From an uncultured Bacteroidota bacterium (GTDB lineage Bacteria > Bacteroidota > Bacteroidia > Chitinophagales > Chitinophagaceae), in NCBI GenBank assembly GCA_903865435.1, contig CAIPJS010000048.1, forward strand, positions 1-43,901: a stretch of DNA of 43,901 bases, given 5' to 3'. The position numbers were made by a program, and so were the translations under genes. The notes beneath the pieces are model-generated. The model worked only from the letters and a program-made list of their open reading frames with translations, did no database searches and had not been told where the DNA came from. The number at the start of each line of letters is the position of its first letter. Position 1 is the first letter of the stretch. Below, in pieces: positions 15,322-24,678 of the stretch.

Positions 15322-16812
15322 CTATCTATTCATGCTGGCTAAAAACTCTTCATTGTCCTTGGTGCCGCGCATACGTTTTAATAGTTCATTCATTGCTTCA
15401 TCATTATTCATATCATTAATGAATAAGCGAAGAATATTCATTCTACCCAATACATCTTTGTCTAATAATAAATCATCACGACGTGTGCTAGATCCTACTA
15501 AATCAATTGCTGGGAAGATACGCTTGTTTGCTAAACGACGATCCAATACCAATTCCATATTACCTGTTCCTTTGAACTCTTCAAAAATAACTTCATCCAT
15601 TTTTGAACCTGTTTCAATTAAGGCCGTGGCTAATATGGTAAGTGATCCACCGTTTTCAATTTTACGTGCTGCGCCAAAAAATTGTTTTGGACGAAGTAAC
15701 GCGGTAGCTTCTACACCACCGGATAATACTTTACCTGAACTTGGTGCCACCGTATTGTGCGCGCGCGCCAAACGTGTAATAGAGTCTAATAAGATCACCA
15801 CATCGTGCCCGCACTCTACCAAGCGTTTTGCTTTTTGTAAAGCCACCGATGAAACCTTAACGTGTTTTTCTGCGGGCTCATCAAAAGTAGAAGCAATTAC
15901 TTCTCCTTTTACAGAACGCTCTACATCGGTAACCTCTTCCGGTCTTTCATCTATTAATAATATAATCAAATAACATTCTGGATGATTGGCAGCAATCGCA
16001 TTGGCTACCTCTTTCAATAACATGGTCTTACCCACTTTTGGTTGCGCTACAATCAAACCTCTTTGACCCTTACCAATGGGGGTAAACAAATCCATGATAC
16101 GTGTACTGTAATTATTAGCTGAGGTATATAAATTTAATTTTTCAAAAGGGAAGATGGGCGTTAGATAATCAAAAGGAATACGATCACGAATTTCATCTGG
16201 ATTTTTTCCATTTACCTGATGTACTTTGGTCAATGCAAAGTATTTTTCACCCTCTCGAGGCACACGAACCGTTCCATGAACGGTGTCACCCACTTTTAAA
16301 CCAAATGCTTTTATTTGAGAAGGAGATACATATACATCATCGGGAGAGGATAAATAGTTGTAATCAGAAGAGCGTAAGAAGCCGTAACCATCGGGCATCA
16401 TTTCTAAAACACCTTCAGACTCAATCACGCCATCGAACTCAACATTAAATACCGGTTCTTTTTTAGGTTGTGGATAACGTTGTGCGGGCAAATTGGGACC
16501 ATTATTTGGAGCAGGATTTGTTCCAGGTTGACCCGTAGGCGCATTATTAGTTGCTGGAGCCTGGCCATCATTATTATTAGTTTGAGCAGGAGCATCTGCA
16601 CTTGCAGCACTTTCATCACCAAATAAGGCCTGGGCTATTTTAGATGCTTTGTCGTCTTCGGTAGCATCTTTAACGGGCTCTACCTTTTTTGGAGGAAGCG
16701 GTTTTTTACTGATGGGCTTTTTGTCTGAACTACTTACTGGAGCTGCTTTTGCCGCAGGACTTGCTGCAACGGGTTTACGCCCCCTTTTTGGTTTGTCGTC
16801 TTTTTCTGGCAC
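15322..16812 (-). CDS. rho: Transcription termination factor Rho with disordered N-terminal extension
   Basis: A 496-residue hexameric RNA helicase ending factor-dependent transcripts. The start is GTG at 16812; no in-frame ATG exists between it and an upstream stop. Residues about 1-125 are low complexity, first rich in Lys, Pro and Ala, then Asn, Pro, Gly and Gln, and probably disordered. The OB-type RNA-binding domain follows (about 128-200, [14 protein letters not shown]), then the ATPase with P-loop AQPKVGKT near 258, Walker [18 protein letters not shown], and the C-terminal [20 protein letters not shown] and [13 protein letters not shown] segments. E. coli Rho has 419 residues; the surplus is the extension. 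Confidence 0.96.
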   Translation of the reverse strand: MPEKDDKPKRGRKPVAASPAAKAAPVSSSDKKPISKKPLPPKKVEPVKDATEDDKASKIAQALFGDESAASADAPAQTNNNDGQAPATNNAPTGQPGTNPAPNNGPNLPAQRYPQPKKEPVFNVEFDGVIESEGVLEMMPDGYGFLRSSDYNYLSSPDDVYVSPSQIKAFGLKVGDTVHGTVRVPREGEKYFALTKVHQVNGKNPDEIRDRIPFDYLTPIFPFEKLNLYTSANNYSTRIMDLFTPIGKGQRGLIVAQPKVGKTMLLKEVANAIAANHPECYLIILLIDERPEEVTDVERSVKGEVIASTFDEPAEKHVKVSSVALQKAKRLVECGHDVVILLDSITRLARAHNTVAPSSGKVLSGGVEATALLRPKQFFGAARKIENGGSLTILATALIETGSKMDEVIFEEFKGTGNMELVLDRRLANKRIFPAIDLVGSSTRRDDLLLDKDVLGRMNILRLFINDMNNDEAMNELLKRMRGTKDNEEFLASMNR

Positions 16813-17055
16813 TTTGTAACTATGGTTTAATTAAAAATCGAATCAAGGGTTGGAAATATTTGAACGCTTTTATGAAATTTCGGTCGAAATAACTGAGACC
16901 GACAATTGAATAATGGGAAATTAGGTAGCAAGCCATCAACATATAAAAAATCACTTGGCGCTTTGCTAGTGCAATGTTAAGCAGATTTTTAACAAAAAAA
17001 CAATTTTTTATCAGTTTTTATACCTAAAACAGGGTATTTGGCCCTCGAAACCGAT

Positions 17056-17063
17056 TATCTTTG
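17056..17063 (+). promoter_or_regulatory. -7 box of asnS
   Basis: TATCTTTG ends 18 bases before the asnS ATG at 17082. A TTTG at 17037-17040 is 15 bases upstream, slightly closer than the usual -33 spacing. The box covers an in-frame TTG at 17061, so translation cannot start there if this promoter is used. The rest of the 269-base rho-asnS gap shows no other clear element. Confidence 0.55.
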
Positions 17064-17081
17064 CCACTCGAAATCATTACT

Positions 17082-18530
17082 ATGTTTAATCAAAGAATCA
17101 AAATAAAGCAATTGCTATCGGGCACCCCAACTGGGACCGAGGTGGTGGTTATGGGATGGGTGCGCACATTTAGAAACAACCAATTTATTGCTTTAAATGA
17201 TGGAAGTACCAATGCCAATATTCAAATAGTAGCTTCTTTAGGAGAATTTGATGAAGCCATTTTAAAAAGAGTCACTACAGGTGCATCTTTAAAAATAATT
17301 GGAACCGTTGTAGAAAGTTTAGGAAAAGGACAAAGCGTAGAAGTAAAAGCAAAAACCATTGAAATTTTAGGAGACAGCGATGCGGAAAAATTTCCTTTAC
17401 AACCCAAAAAACATTCTTTAGAATTTTTAAGAGAGAAGGCGCATTTGCGTTTTCGTACCAATACATTTGGATCGGTATTTCGATTAAGACATGCACTAGC
17501 TTTTGCAGTACATCAATTTTACAACGAACGTGGTTTTGTGTATTTGCATACGCCCATTATTACTAGTTCGGATGCAGAAGGTGCAGGAGAAATGTTTAAA
17601 GTAACTACACTTCCATTAGAAGGCGCACCAAAAAATGATAAAGGCGAAATTGATTATACACAAGATTTTTTTGGCAAAGGAACCAACTTAACGGTGAGTG
17701 GTCAACTTGAAGGAGAGCTAGGTGCCATGGCTTTTTCAGAGATTTATACTTTTGGTCCTACCTTCCGCGCAGAGAATTCAAATACCACTCGACATTTAGC
17801 AGAGTTCTGGATGATTGAACCTGAAATGGCTTTTTATGATATTGAGGACAACATGAATTTAGCAGAAGCCTTCATAAAATATTTAATTAATTATGCATTA
17901 AAAAATAATGCAGATGATATTGATTTTTTAGATGCGCGTTTAGCAGAAGAAGAAAAACAATTACCTACTGAAAAAAGAAGTGGCCTTGGTTTAAGAGAGA
18001 AATTAGAATTGGTAGTGAATAATAATTTTGAACGCATTACTTATACAGAAGCGATTGATATTTTATTAAACAGCAATCACTATAAGAAAAAGAAATTCCA
18101 ATATGAAGTGAAATGGGGAATTGATTTACAAAGTGAGCATGAAAGATATTTAGTTGAGCAACACTTTAAAAAACCAGTGATCGTTACAGGTTATCCGGCG
18201 GCTATTAAAGCTTTTTACATGCGTATGAACGATGGTTGTGAGTCAGGCAAGGAAACCGTGGCAGCCATGGATATACTAGCGCCTGGCATTGGTGAGATTG
18301 TGGGTGGATCTCAAAGAGAGGAGCGCTTAGACAAGTTGGAAGCCAGAATGAAGGAGATGCACATTCCACTAGAGGACATGAGCTGGTATTTAGATACCAG
18401 AAGATTTGGCACCGTCCCACATGCAGGTTTTGGTTTAGGTTTTGAAAGAATGATACAATTTGTTACAGGCATGACCAATATTAGAGACGTGATTCCTTTT
18501 GCAAGAACGCCGAAAAACTGTGAATATTAA
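17082..18530 (+). CDS. asnS: Asparaginyl-tRNA synthetase
   Basis: A 482-residue class IIb aminoacyl-tRNA synthetase charging tRNA-Asn. The N-terminal OB-fold anticodon-binding domain (about 15-105) contains [20 protein letters not shown]. The catalytic core has motif 2 [21 protein letters not shown] near 228 and motif 3 [21 protein letters not shown] near 448, ending PFARTP. These are the AsnRS rather than the AspRS forms. ATG 17082 ([12 protein letters not shown]) is chosen because the longer TTG start lies inside the -7 box. A transporter gene follows 2 bases downstream. Confidence 0.96.
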   Translation: MFNQRIKIKQLLSGTPTGTEVVVMGWVRTFRNNQFIALNDGSTNANIQIVASLGEFDEAILKRVTTGASLKIIGTVVESLGKGQSVEVKAKTIEILGDSDAEKFPLQPKKHSLEFLREKAHLRFRTNTFGSVFRLRHALAFAVHQFYNERGFVYLHTPIITSSDAEGAGEMFKVTTLPLEGAPKNDKGEIDYTQDFFGKGTNLTVSGQLEGELGAMAFSEIYTFGPTFRAENSNTTRHLAEFWMIEPEMAFYDIEDNMNLAEAFIKYLINYALKNNADDIDFLDARLAEEEKQLPTEKRSGLGLREKLELVVNNNFERITYTEAIDILLNSNHYKKKKFQYEVKWGIDLQSEHERYLVEQHFKKPVIVTGYPAAIKAFYMRMNDGCESGKETVAAMDILAPGIGEIVGGSQREERLDKLEARMKEMHIPLEDMSWYLDTRRFGTVPHAGFGLGFERMIQFVTGMTNIRDVIPFARTPKNCEY

Positions 18531-18532
18531 TA

Positions 18533-19417
18533 ATGGGAATTTTATTTGTCTTAATTGGTGCATTTTGTTTTGCAATAAGTAATGCGTATTGGAAAAAAGT
18601 AACGCAAACAATACCTTATCAAATAGGTATGTTTTATAGAGGCATATTCGCATCCACTATATTCTCCATTTTATATTTTGGATTTCGAGACAACGCTTTT
18701 TTTAAAGGGTGGACTGTACATACATTAAGTTTTGGTACTCCTTTTTTATTAACCATAGCACTAAGTGTATTTAATATTTTCGGATTGGTATTTTTTTTAA
18801 GAGGCATACAAAGAGCGCCTGTAAGCATTGTGGTGCCTGTATCTGCGATAAAATTGTTTACTATATTAACGGCTGTATTTATTGTAGGTGAGGTTTGGAA
18901 AATCAATTATTTATACGCCTTTATATTTTCAACAGCAGGTTTGCTTCTTTTATATTTTCAAGGCAAACAACAATCAAGCATTAGCGAACAAAAAAATGGA
19001 ATGTTGTATGGAGTATTGGCTAGCTTTTTTTGGGGCAGCTCCTACGCATTGTATACTTATCCAATTAGCTGGTGGGGACCATTAGGTTTTAGTTTGGTTG
19101 TTGAAACAACTGCCATGTTATTTGGACTCGTATTGGTAATTAGAGACGGCCTATTGAAAAACTTATTGAACTATATAAGTGCAAAACATATTTTGACTTA
19201 TTTAAAACTAGGCTTCTTACTTGTGGCTGGAGGATTGGCTATTAATATTTCTTATCAGTACTTGCCTATAATGGTCATTAATATTTTAATTATTAGTAGC
19301 CAGCTTTTATCGGTGCTCATAGGCTACTTCTTTTTCAAAGAAAGACTAAGCCCCAAGCAGTGGATGGGCCTGGCCTTAATTATTATTTCCTTTTTTATAG
19401 TGGTTACTTCGGCCTAG
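18533..19417 (+). CDS. DMT-superfamily (EamA-like) transporter
   Basis: A 294-residue inner-membrane protein with about ten hydrophobic segments in two similar halves, the layout of drug/metabolite transporters. Each half has a small-residue-rich first helix (IGAFCFAISNAYW; VLASFFWGSSYALY) and a closing helix after a short loop. The FFKERLSPKQWMGLALIIISFF ending is characteristic. The substrate cannot be predicted. It starts 2 bases after asnS and so is co-transcribed with it. Followed by the independent tRNA-Phe unit. Confidence 0.85.
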   Translation: MGILFVLIGAFCFAISNAYWKKVTQTIPYQIGMFYRGIFASTIFSILYFGFRDNAFFKGWTVHTLSFGTPFLLTIALSVFNIFGLVFFLRGIQRAPVSIVVPVSAIKLFTILTAVFIVGEVWKINYLYAFIFSTAGLLLLYFQGKQQSSISEQKNGMLYGVLASFFWGSSYALYTYPISWWGPLGFSLVVETTAMLFGLVLVIRDGLLKNLLNYISAKHILTYLKLGFLLVAGGLAINISYQYLPIMVINILIISSQLLSVLIGYFFFKERLSPKQWMGLALIIISFFIVVTSA

Positions 19418-19451
19418 TAAAACACTGATTTTCAATAAAGAATCCATATTT

Positions 19452-19483
19452 TTTGCTATTTAAGGCCGCCTGGCCTATATTTG
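19452..19483 (+). promoter_or_regulatory. Promoter of tRNA-Phe
   Basis: TTTG (19452-19455), 20 bases, then TATATTTG (19476-19483) is an almost ideal Bacteroidota promoter. It is 61 bases before the mature tRNA, so the primary transcript has a leader of about 55 bases. Confidence 0.7.
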
Positions 19484-19544
19484 CTCCCCGGTTCATAGAG
19501 GTCTTAGGATGTAATAGTCTTATTATTTAACTGAACCAAAGGAT

Positions 19545-19617
19545 GGCGCTGTAGCTCAGTTGGTAGAGCAAAGGACTGAAAATCCTTGTGTCCCCGGTTC
19601 GAGCCCGGGTGGTGCCA
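19545..19617 (+). tRNA. tRNA-Phe (GAA)
   Basis: A full cloverleaf can be drawn over 73 bases. The D stem is GCTC/GAGC, the anticodon stem AAGGA/TCCTT with loop CTGAAAA (anticodon GAA), the variable loop GTGTC, the T stem CCCGG/CCGGG with loop TTCGAGC, and the discriminator base A. The acceptor stem GGCGCTG/TGGTGCC has four Watson-Crick and three G-U pairs. The 3' CCA is not encoded (CAA follows) and must be added. Anticodon identity is certain. Confidence 0.97.
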
Positions 19618-19619
19618 CA

Positions 19620-19648
19620 AGCCCTCAACGAAAGTTGGGGGCTTTTTT
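19620..19648 (+). terminator. Terminator of tRNA-Phe
   Basis: AGCCCTCAAC (19620-19629) and GTTGGGGGCT (19634-19643) form a 10-base-pair stem with one G-U around a GAAA tetraloop, followed by six T. It begins 3 bases after the mature tRNA end. Confidence 0.92.
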
Positions 19649-19698
19649 ATTGAAAAACATTTTAGTTTCATAAAGAGAGTTATATTTATATATACCAA

Positions 19699-19914
19699 AA
19701 TAAAAAAAGCGTTTATTGTTTATTAGAAAAAAGAGGCTTAGATACTTTTCCTATCATGGTTGAAATGGCTGTATTTTCTTCTAAACATTTCTTTGACCAT
19801 TTAGGTACTACTTACACAAAGGAAGCCAAGACTATCATGAAAACAGATAGAGAAGGTTATATTTCAGAATTGGTTACTAATTACAAGAAATTTAAAAGGA
19901 ATTTGGTTATTTAA
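19699..19914 (+). pseudogene. Truncated HxlR-family regulator (C-terminal remnant)
   Basis: Translating this stretch gives 71 open codons and a stop, with no start codon near its beginning. The product aligns without gaps to the C-terminus of the intact HxlR gene at 20961: 43 of 71 residues are identical by my count, including DTFP, KHFFDHLG, TNYK and the final LVI. The homology begins at the NKKS of the wing region, so the helix-turn-helix half is missing. Most differences are conservative and there are no frameshifts, which suggests the truncation is not old. The break lies about 50 bases behind the tRNA-Phe terminator. An unannotated short protein starting at an internal Met is possible but unlikely. 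Confidence 0.8.
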
Positions 19915-19985
19915 TTCTTTCTTGATCTCTTTTCTTTAGCTTAATTTAGTGAAGCCTCTTAAATGGGTTCATTAAATATATAATT

Positions 19986-20888
19986 ATGAATAAGCTAGCA
20001 CTTTTCTTATTTTTTTCTATTAGCAGTTTAATAGCTGCAGCACAGGGTCCTAAAATTCTAGTGATTACTGCTCATCCCGATGATGAAACTACCTTTTCCG
20101 TTTCTTTATTTAAAATAACCAAAGAATTAAAAGGTACGGTGGATATGGCTGTAATGACCGATGGTGGTGGCGGCTTTGCCGATTCTCAATTAGGTGCAAT
20201 GTATTTTGATTTACCTATTACAGATTCCATAGTGGCAAGAACACATCTTCCCATGATTCGCAAACAAGAAATTATAAATGCTGCTAAAATTATGGGCATT
20301 AGAAATATTTATTTTATGGAACAGCCCGACGATTATTATTCCACTAATATTGAACCATATATTTCTGGAAAAAATTGGGATATCCCTTATGTAGAAAAAA
20401 GATTAGATATTTTACTTGCAGAAAGAAATTATGATTTTGTTTTTACACTATTACCAGAAGCAGGACAACATGGTCATCATAAAACAGCAGTTTTAATGGG
20501 ATTGAGAGCAGTAAAGCGTTTTAAGGGTCCTAATAAACCTATTATTATTGCAGGAAGTACCAAGATGAATGGGAATAAGGACAGTGAATTTAGCATGCTT
20601 GCTGGATTTCCTGAAACTAAAATGAATGCTACAGCCCCACATTTTAGATTAAACAGGTCCTATAGGTTTGCTGAAAATGATAAACTAAGTTATAAAATTG
20701 TTGCTGACTGGGTAATTGCAGAATATAAATCACAAGGCGCTATTCAAGAGAACGCTATACATAAAGTAGATGAAGAAGTTTATTACTATTATGATATCAA
20801 CGATATAAGCGGCCTTGAAAAGGTAAAAAAATTATTTGAAGACTTATCTAAGTCTGGATTTCAACCCAAGACCGTACCAATAAAATAG
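19986..20888 (+). CDS. Secreted PIG-L family deacetylase
   Basis: A 300-residue protein with a signal peptide (about 1-20, ending AAAQ). The LmbE/PIG-L zinc motif AHPDDE is at about residues 29-34, and a second metal motif, GQHGHHKT, near 160. This family removes acetyl groups from N-acetylglucosamine-containing or related amino-sugar substrates. Being exported, it more likely acts on a periplasmic or extracellular glycan than on bacillithiol. It lies between an HxlR remnant and an intact HxlR regulator. No -7 box was found upstream. The substrate is unknown. Confidence 0.85.
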   Translation: MNKLALFLFFSISSLIAAAQGPKILVITAHPDDETTFSVSLFKITKELKGTVDMAVMTDGGGGFADSQLGAMYFDLPITDSIVARTHLPMIRKQEIINAAKIMGIRNIYFMEQPDDYYSTNIEPYISGKNWDIPYVEKRLDILLAERNYDFVFTLLPEAGQHGHHKTAVLMGLRAVKRFKGPNKPIIIAGSTKMNGNKDSEFSMLAGFPETKMNATAPHFRLNRSYRFAENDKLSYKIVADWVIAEYKSQGAIQENAIHKVDEEVYYYYDINDISGLEKVKKLFEDLSKSGFQPKTVPIK

Positions 20889-20909
20889 AAAATAGTTGAA
20901 ATTATTTTA

Positions 20910-20941
20910 TTGCTTATTTACAGTGCTTTTTATTAAATTTG
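20910..20941 (+). promoter_or_regulatory. Promoter of the HxlR regulator
   Basis: TTG (20910-20912), 21 bases, then TAAATTTG (20934-20941) fits TTG-N17-23-TAnnTTTG. The ATG at 20961 is 19 bases downstream. Confidence 0.6.
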
Positions 20942-20960
20942 TCCCTAACTAAAATTGAGC

Positions 20961-21401
20961 ATGCCTGAAAATATTGAATTTAGATCCCTGTGCCCTGTTG
21001 CTACCAGCTTAGATGTAATGGGAGATAAATGGACGCTCTTAATTTTAAGAGATATGATATGGATGCATAAATCGATGTTTCATGAATTTAAAGAGGCACC
21101 CGAAAAAATGCCGAGCAAAATGCTTTCTAACAGATTAAAAAAATTAGAAAGCATGGGCTTTATTTCAAAACAAAAAGGCACGATCAATAAAAAAAGCATT
21201 TATTACTTAATGCAAGAAAGAGGCTTTGATACTTTTCCTATGATGATTGAAATGGCCATCTTTACCACAAAACATTTTTTTGATCATCTTGGAAACACGT
21301 ATACGAAGGATGTTAAAGCAAGAATGTTAAAAGACAAACAAGTTTATACAAAAGAGTTAATCACGAATTATAAAAACTTTTCGAAAAAACTAGTTATTTA
21401 A
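20961..21401 (+). CDS. HxlR-family winged-helix transcription regulator
   Basis: A 146-residue regulator. The HxlR signature SLCPVATSLDVMGDKWTLLIL with its N-terminal cysteine is near residues 10-30. The recognition part (PSKMLSNRLKKLESMGFI) and wing (KQKGTINKKSIYYLM) follow. HxlR proteins are often redox- or aldehyde-responsive and usually act on neighbouring genes. The PIG-L gene upstream or the Gfo/Idh gene downstream could be the target; this is inference. ATG 20961 is preferred to the in-frame TTG at 20955. A truncated paralogue lies at 19699-19914. Confidence 0.92.
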   Translation: MPENIEFRSLCPVATSLDVMGDKWTLLILRDMIWMHKSMFHEFKEAPEKMPSKMLSNRLKKLESMGFISKQKGTINKKSIYYLMQERGFDTFPMMIEMAIFTTKHFFDHLGNTYTKDVKARMLKDKQVYTKELITNYKNFSKKLVI

Positions 21402-21441
21402 ATTTCTAAATTAATTTTAGAAGGATCTAAAATACAGATAT

Positions 21442-21474
21442 AAAAAAGGCGACTCCAACGGGTCGCCTTTTTTT
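21442..21474. terminator. Bidirectional terminator between HxlR and Gfo/Idh genes
   Basis: AAAAAAGGCGAC (21442-21453) pairs with GTCGCCTTTTTT (21462-21473) around an 8-base loop, with seven T on the plus side and six on the minus side. It lies between two converging genes and should serve both. Confidence 0.88.
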
Positions 21475-21495
21475 GGAACTATTTTTTAAGGTTTT

Positions 21496-22842
21496 TTAAA
21501 TTTTTGGTTCCCAACCTTTTTCGTATTGACGATCCCAAAGCTTCATGCCATCTTTATCTAAAATATGTCCATTGGCTGTATTGATATCATATGATTTTCC
21601 AATACGGTAAGAAATGTTTGCGTAATGGCACATCATTTGACTAATAGCACCCTCTTCGATAGGTGAGTTTAATTTATTTTCAGTACCACGGATAACATTA
21701 AAAAAGTTAGCTACATGGGTGTCGGTCATGTCGCCACCACCACCAAGTGTATTGCCAGCCTCAGTACCCTTTGACTTGCTATCCTTTATTTTTTTACCCA
21801 CACGATCGAAAAGTGAATAGCCCTGTCTGTTTACAAAAACCGTTCCTTCGCTTCCGTAGATGATTGTACCGCGGTCACTTCCATAAGTGTTGTATCCAGA
21901 ACGACTTTTCCCATCCCATTTGATTATTTTATTTCCTGGGAATCGATAAGTAGCATCCATCGTATCATACATTACCCAACCATCGTTTTTAAAATGTCTT
22001 TTAGCAGCTTCTACATCTACGTGTTCTGGATAGGTAACTTGTAAAGCCCAACGTGCTACGTCTAATTCATGCGTTGCATTGTTACCAGTTTCTCCAGTTC
22101 CCCAATGCCAGCCATACCAATGCCAATTGTAATCCCAAGTATTGTCATTGTATTCAACATGCGGGGCGGGTCCTTGCCATAATTCCCAATCTAAACCTTC
22201 GGGTATGGGTGCTTTTTTAGCAACGGGTACTTCTCCGCGCATATTAATATAGAAAGCCACCGCTTTGTATACATCCCCAATTACACCTTTATGAATTTCT
22301 CCAATAATCTCTTGAGATTCTTTGGCAGAGCGTTGTTGATTACCCATTTGAACTACTTTGCCGTATTTTTTTTGAAAGGCAACCAGTAATTCGCCTTCAC
22401 GAGGATTGTGACTGCATGGTTTTTCGATATAAACATGTTTGCCTGCTTGCATGGCCATCCAGGTACCAGGAGCATGCCAATGATCGGGTGTTGCATTAAA
22501 AATAGCATCTACACTTTGATCATTCCAAACATCATGAATGTCTCCAATCAATGTCGCTTTTCCTGAAACTTTTCCACTTAGGTCTTTGCCCACTTTTTCG
22601 CGCTGCTTTTTCATCACATCACAGATATAAGCAACATCTACATTATTTTTTTTATCTTGAAGCGCAGCATAATAAGCGCTAACCCTGCGCCCACAGCCCA
22701 TTAGCGCGATATTCAATCGGTCGTTTGCGCCAATAATTCTCGAATAACTTTTTGCACTGAAGCCAGAAGCAACGCCTCCAATTCCAATACCTGCAGCAGT
22801 AAACGCAACATTGCGCATAAATTCCCTTCGATTTGTACTCAT
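21496..22842 (-). CDS. Tat-exported Gfo/Idh/MocA-family oxidoreductase
   Basis: A 448-residue NAD(P)-dependent oxidoreductase-like protein. The ATG at 22842 gives a twin-arginine signal (NRREFMRN, then a hydrophobic stretch to about residue 30); Tat export means it folds with its cofactor before secretion. The Rossmann part has IALMGCGRRVSAYYAAL and the family's EKPCSHNPREGE (Lys of the EKP motif). A GNNATHELDVARWAL segment corresponds to the catalytic region. Such exported members oxidise or transfer sugars, as in GH109-like or 3-keto-glycoside systems. It diverges from a double-DUF1080 gene 262 bases away. The longer frame to 22974 has no signal and is rejected. Substrate unproven. Confidence 0.9.
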   Translation of the reverse strand: MSTNRREFMRNVAFTAAGIGIGGVASGFSAKSYSRIIGANDRLNIALMGCGRRVSAYYAALQDKKNNVDVAYICDVMKKQREKVGKDLSGKVSGKATLIGDIHDVWNDQSVDAIFNATPDHWHAPGTWMAMQAGKHVYIEKPCSHNPREGELLVAFQKKYGKVVQMGNQQRSAKESQEIIGEIHKGVIGDVYKAVAFYINMRGEVPVAKKAPIPEGLDWELWQGPAPHVEYNDNTWDYNWHWYGWHWGTGETGNNATHELDVARWALQVTYPEHVDVEAAKRHFKNDGWVMYDTMDATYRFPGNKIIKWDGKSRSGYNTYGSDRGTIIYGSEGTVFVNRQGYSLFDRVGKKIKDSKSKGTEAGNTLGGGGDMTDTHVANFFNVIRGTENKLNSPIEEGAISQMMCHYANISYRIGKSYDINTANGHILDKDGMKLWDRQYEKGWEPKI

Positions 22843-23104
22843 AGTGTATAGGTTTAATAGTTTTAACAATCTGTTTTTAAAATATCGAAATCGTCTTTTA
22901 AAGTTAATAAAAAAATGGGCTGAACTAGGAATATGCATCATCAAATTCTGTTCAATAAGCCCTAATTTGCCCATGTTTCTACGAAAAGGATTTCGTTAAA
23001 TGCCTAAGCCCAATCCATTTAAAAGTTTAATTTTATTTTTTAATAAAACCCAGTCATTACCTAGAGCAACGCGCTGGATTTTAAATATTCCAAAATAAAA
23101 CCAT

Positions 23105-24511
23105 ATGAAGTATTTGTCAAAACTTAGTTCAATTATTCTTATTCTTTGTGCCATGCATTTAACTGTGATTGCACAAAAAGAAAACTGGAAAAATTTATTT
23201 AATGGAAAAGATTTAAAAGGCTGGAAAGAGCTAAATGGTAAAGCGCCTTTTACGATTGAAAATGGAGAGATTGTTGGAAGAACCGTTCCTGATCAGCCCA
23301 ATTCATTTCTTGCTACCGAAAAATTGTACGGTGATTTTATATTTGAAGTTGAATTTAAAGTGGATACCCATATGAATTCGGGGGTACAATTTAGAAGTGA
23401 AATAAAAGACGACAAAGACAGTTGTTATGTTACAGATAAAAAAACATTTCAAAGAGTACATGGTTATCAAATGGAGATAGACCCTTCTACAAGAGCTTGG
23501 AGTGGTGGTGTATATGACGAAGCTAGAAGAGGATGGTTGTATCCTATGGAATACAATCCGGCGGCAAAAACTGCTTTTAAAAACAATGCTTGGAATCATT
23601 ATAGAATAGAATGTATTGGCAATAGCATTAGAACCTGGGTGAATGGCATTGCTTGTGCGCATGTGATTGACGACAAAACGCCTGTGGGTTTTATCGCTTT
23701 ACAAGTACATGAAATAACCAATCCCAAAGACGCTGGCCAAGAAGTACGTTGGAGAAATATTAAAATACAAACAGAAAATTTAAAGTCATCCCCAGCAGAT
23801 AATTTATTTGTAGTGAATATCATCCCCAACTCCCTATCTGATGAAGAAAAAAAACAAGGTGTAAAATTATTATGGGATGGCAAAACCACTAACGGATGGA
23901 GAGGGGCGTATAAAAATTATTTCCCTGACAATACTTGGTACATTAAAGATGGTACATTAAATGTGAAAGGTTCCAATGGGGCTGAAGCTTCTAATGGTGG
24001 AGATATTGTTACCAATGCGGAATACCACGCATTCGATTTACAGTTTGAGTTTCAAATTTCTGATACAGCCAATAGTGGCGTTAAATATTTTGTTACTGAA
24101 AAAGAAAACAATGAGGGTTCTGCCATTGGGTTAGAATACCAAATTTTAGATGATGACAAACATCCAGATGCAAAACTTGGTACAGGGGAAAATAGAACCA
24201 TGGCTTCTTTGTATGATTTAATTCCTCCTTTAAGAGTGTATGGCAGTCATAAAGAAAGAAGAGATAAATTTCCTATTGGCGAATGGAATAGGGGTAGAAT
24301 TGTTGTTTATCCTGATGGACGTGTCGAACATTGGATCAATGGATGGAAAGTAATAGAGTATAAAAGAGGCACACAATATTTTTATGCCTTAGTAGCACGA
24401 AGTAAATATGCCAAATGGCCCAATTTTGGAATGGCGGATAAAGGACATATTTTATTACAAGAACACGGCACACATGTGGCGTATAGAAGTATAAAAATTA
24501 AAGAATTATAA
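23105..24511 (+). CDS. Secreted protein with two DUF1080 (3-keto-disaccharide hydrolase) domains
   Basis: A 468-residue exported protein (signal peptide about 1-23, ending VIAQ). It has two concanavalin-like domains of the DUF1080 family: about 27-220 (LFNGKDLKGWKELNGK... NSGVQFRSE... GYQMEIDPST) and about 250-465 (LLWDGKTTNGWRGAYKN... NSGVKYFVTE... GLEYQILDDD). DUF1080 proteins have been linked to hydrolysis or lysis of 3-keto glycosides produced by Gfo/Idh-type dehydrogenases. The divergently placed Tat-exported oxidoreductase fits that pathway. Which domain is catalytic cannot be told by eye. No standard promoter was found. Confidence 0.87.
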   Translation: MKYLSKLSSIILILCAMHLTVIAQKENWKNLFNGKDLKGWKELNGKAPFTIENGEIVGRTVPDQPNSFLATEKLYGDFIFEVEFKVDTHMNSGVQFRSEIKDDKDSCYVTDKKTFQRVHGYQMEIDPSTRAWSGGVYDEARRGWLYPMEYNPAAKTAFKNNAWNHYRIECIGNSIRTWVNGIACAHVIDDKTPVGFIALQVHEITNPKDAGQEVRWRNIKIQTENLKSSPADNLFVVNIIPNSLSDEEKKQGVKLLWDGKTTNGWRGAYKNYFPDNTWYIKDGTLNVKGSNGAEASNGGDIVTNAEYHAFDLQFEFQISDTANSGVKYFVTEKENNEGSAIGLEYQILDDDKHPDAKLGTGENRTMASLYDLIPPLRVYGSHKERRDKFPIGEWNRGRIVVYPDGRVEHWINGWKVIEYKRGTQYFYALVARSKYAKWPNFGMADKGHILLQEHGTHVAYRSIKIKEL

Positions 24512-24678
24512 TTTTTTTTGCATTCTTTTCTCTATTAAAATAGCCTGCACAAGATTAGGAGCAAATAAATTACGTTCTACTTTAAACAAATAAGGGGATG
24601 CATGATCACCTATAATTAAAAAACAATGTATATTTATAATGATTATATGGTTTACTCTTTAAACAAAAACCCATAAAA

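Noticed and set aside
15332..15973. 213-codon plus-strand frame opposite rho
   Set aside because: Antisense to the conserved ATPase domain of rho; the composition (Ser-, Lys- and Asn-rich) is that of a shadow frame.
19485..19600. 10-base repeat TCCCCGGTTC in the tRNA leader and in the tRNA T arm, as sign of a second broken tRNA
   Set aside because: No other part of a cloverleaf can be found in the leader; a 10-base match is too little support.
19504..19698. Minus-strand 64-codon frame over tRNA-Phe
   Set aside because: It contains the familiar false peptide that arises from translating tRNA genes backwards (HPGSNRGHKDFQS).
22843..22974. 44-residue N-terminal extension of the Gfo/Idh protein
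   Set aside because: It would bury the twin-arginine signal inside the protein; the ATG at 22842 puts the signal at the N-terminus.
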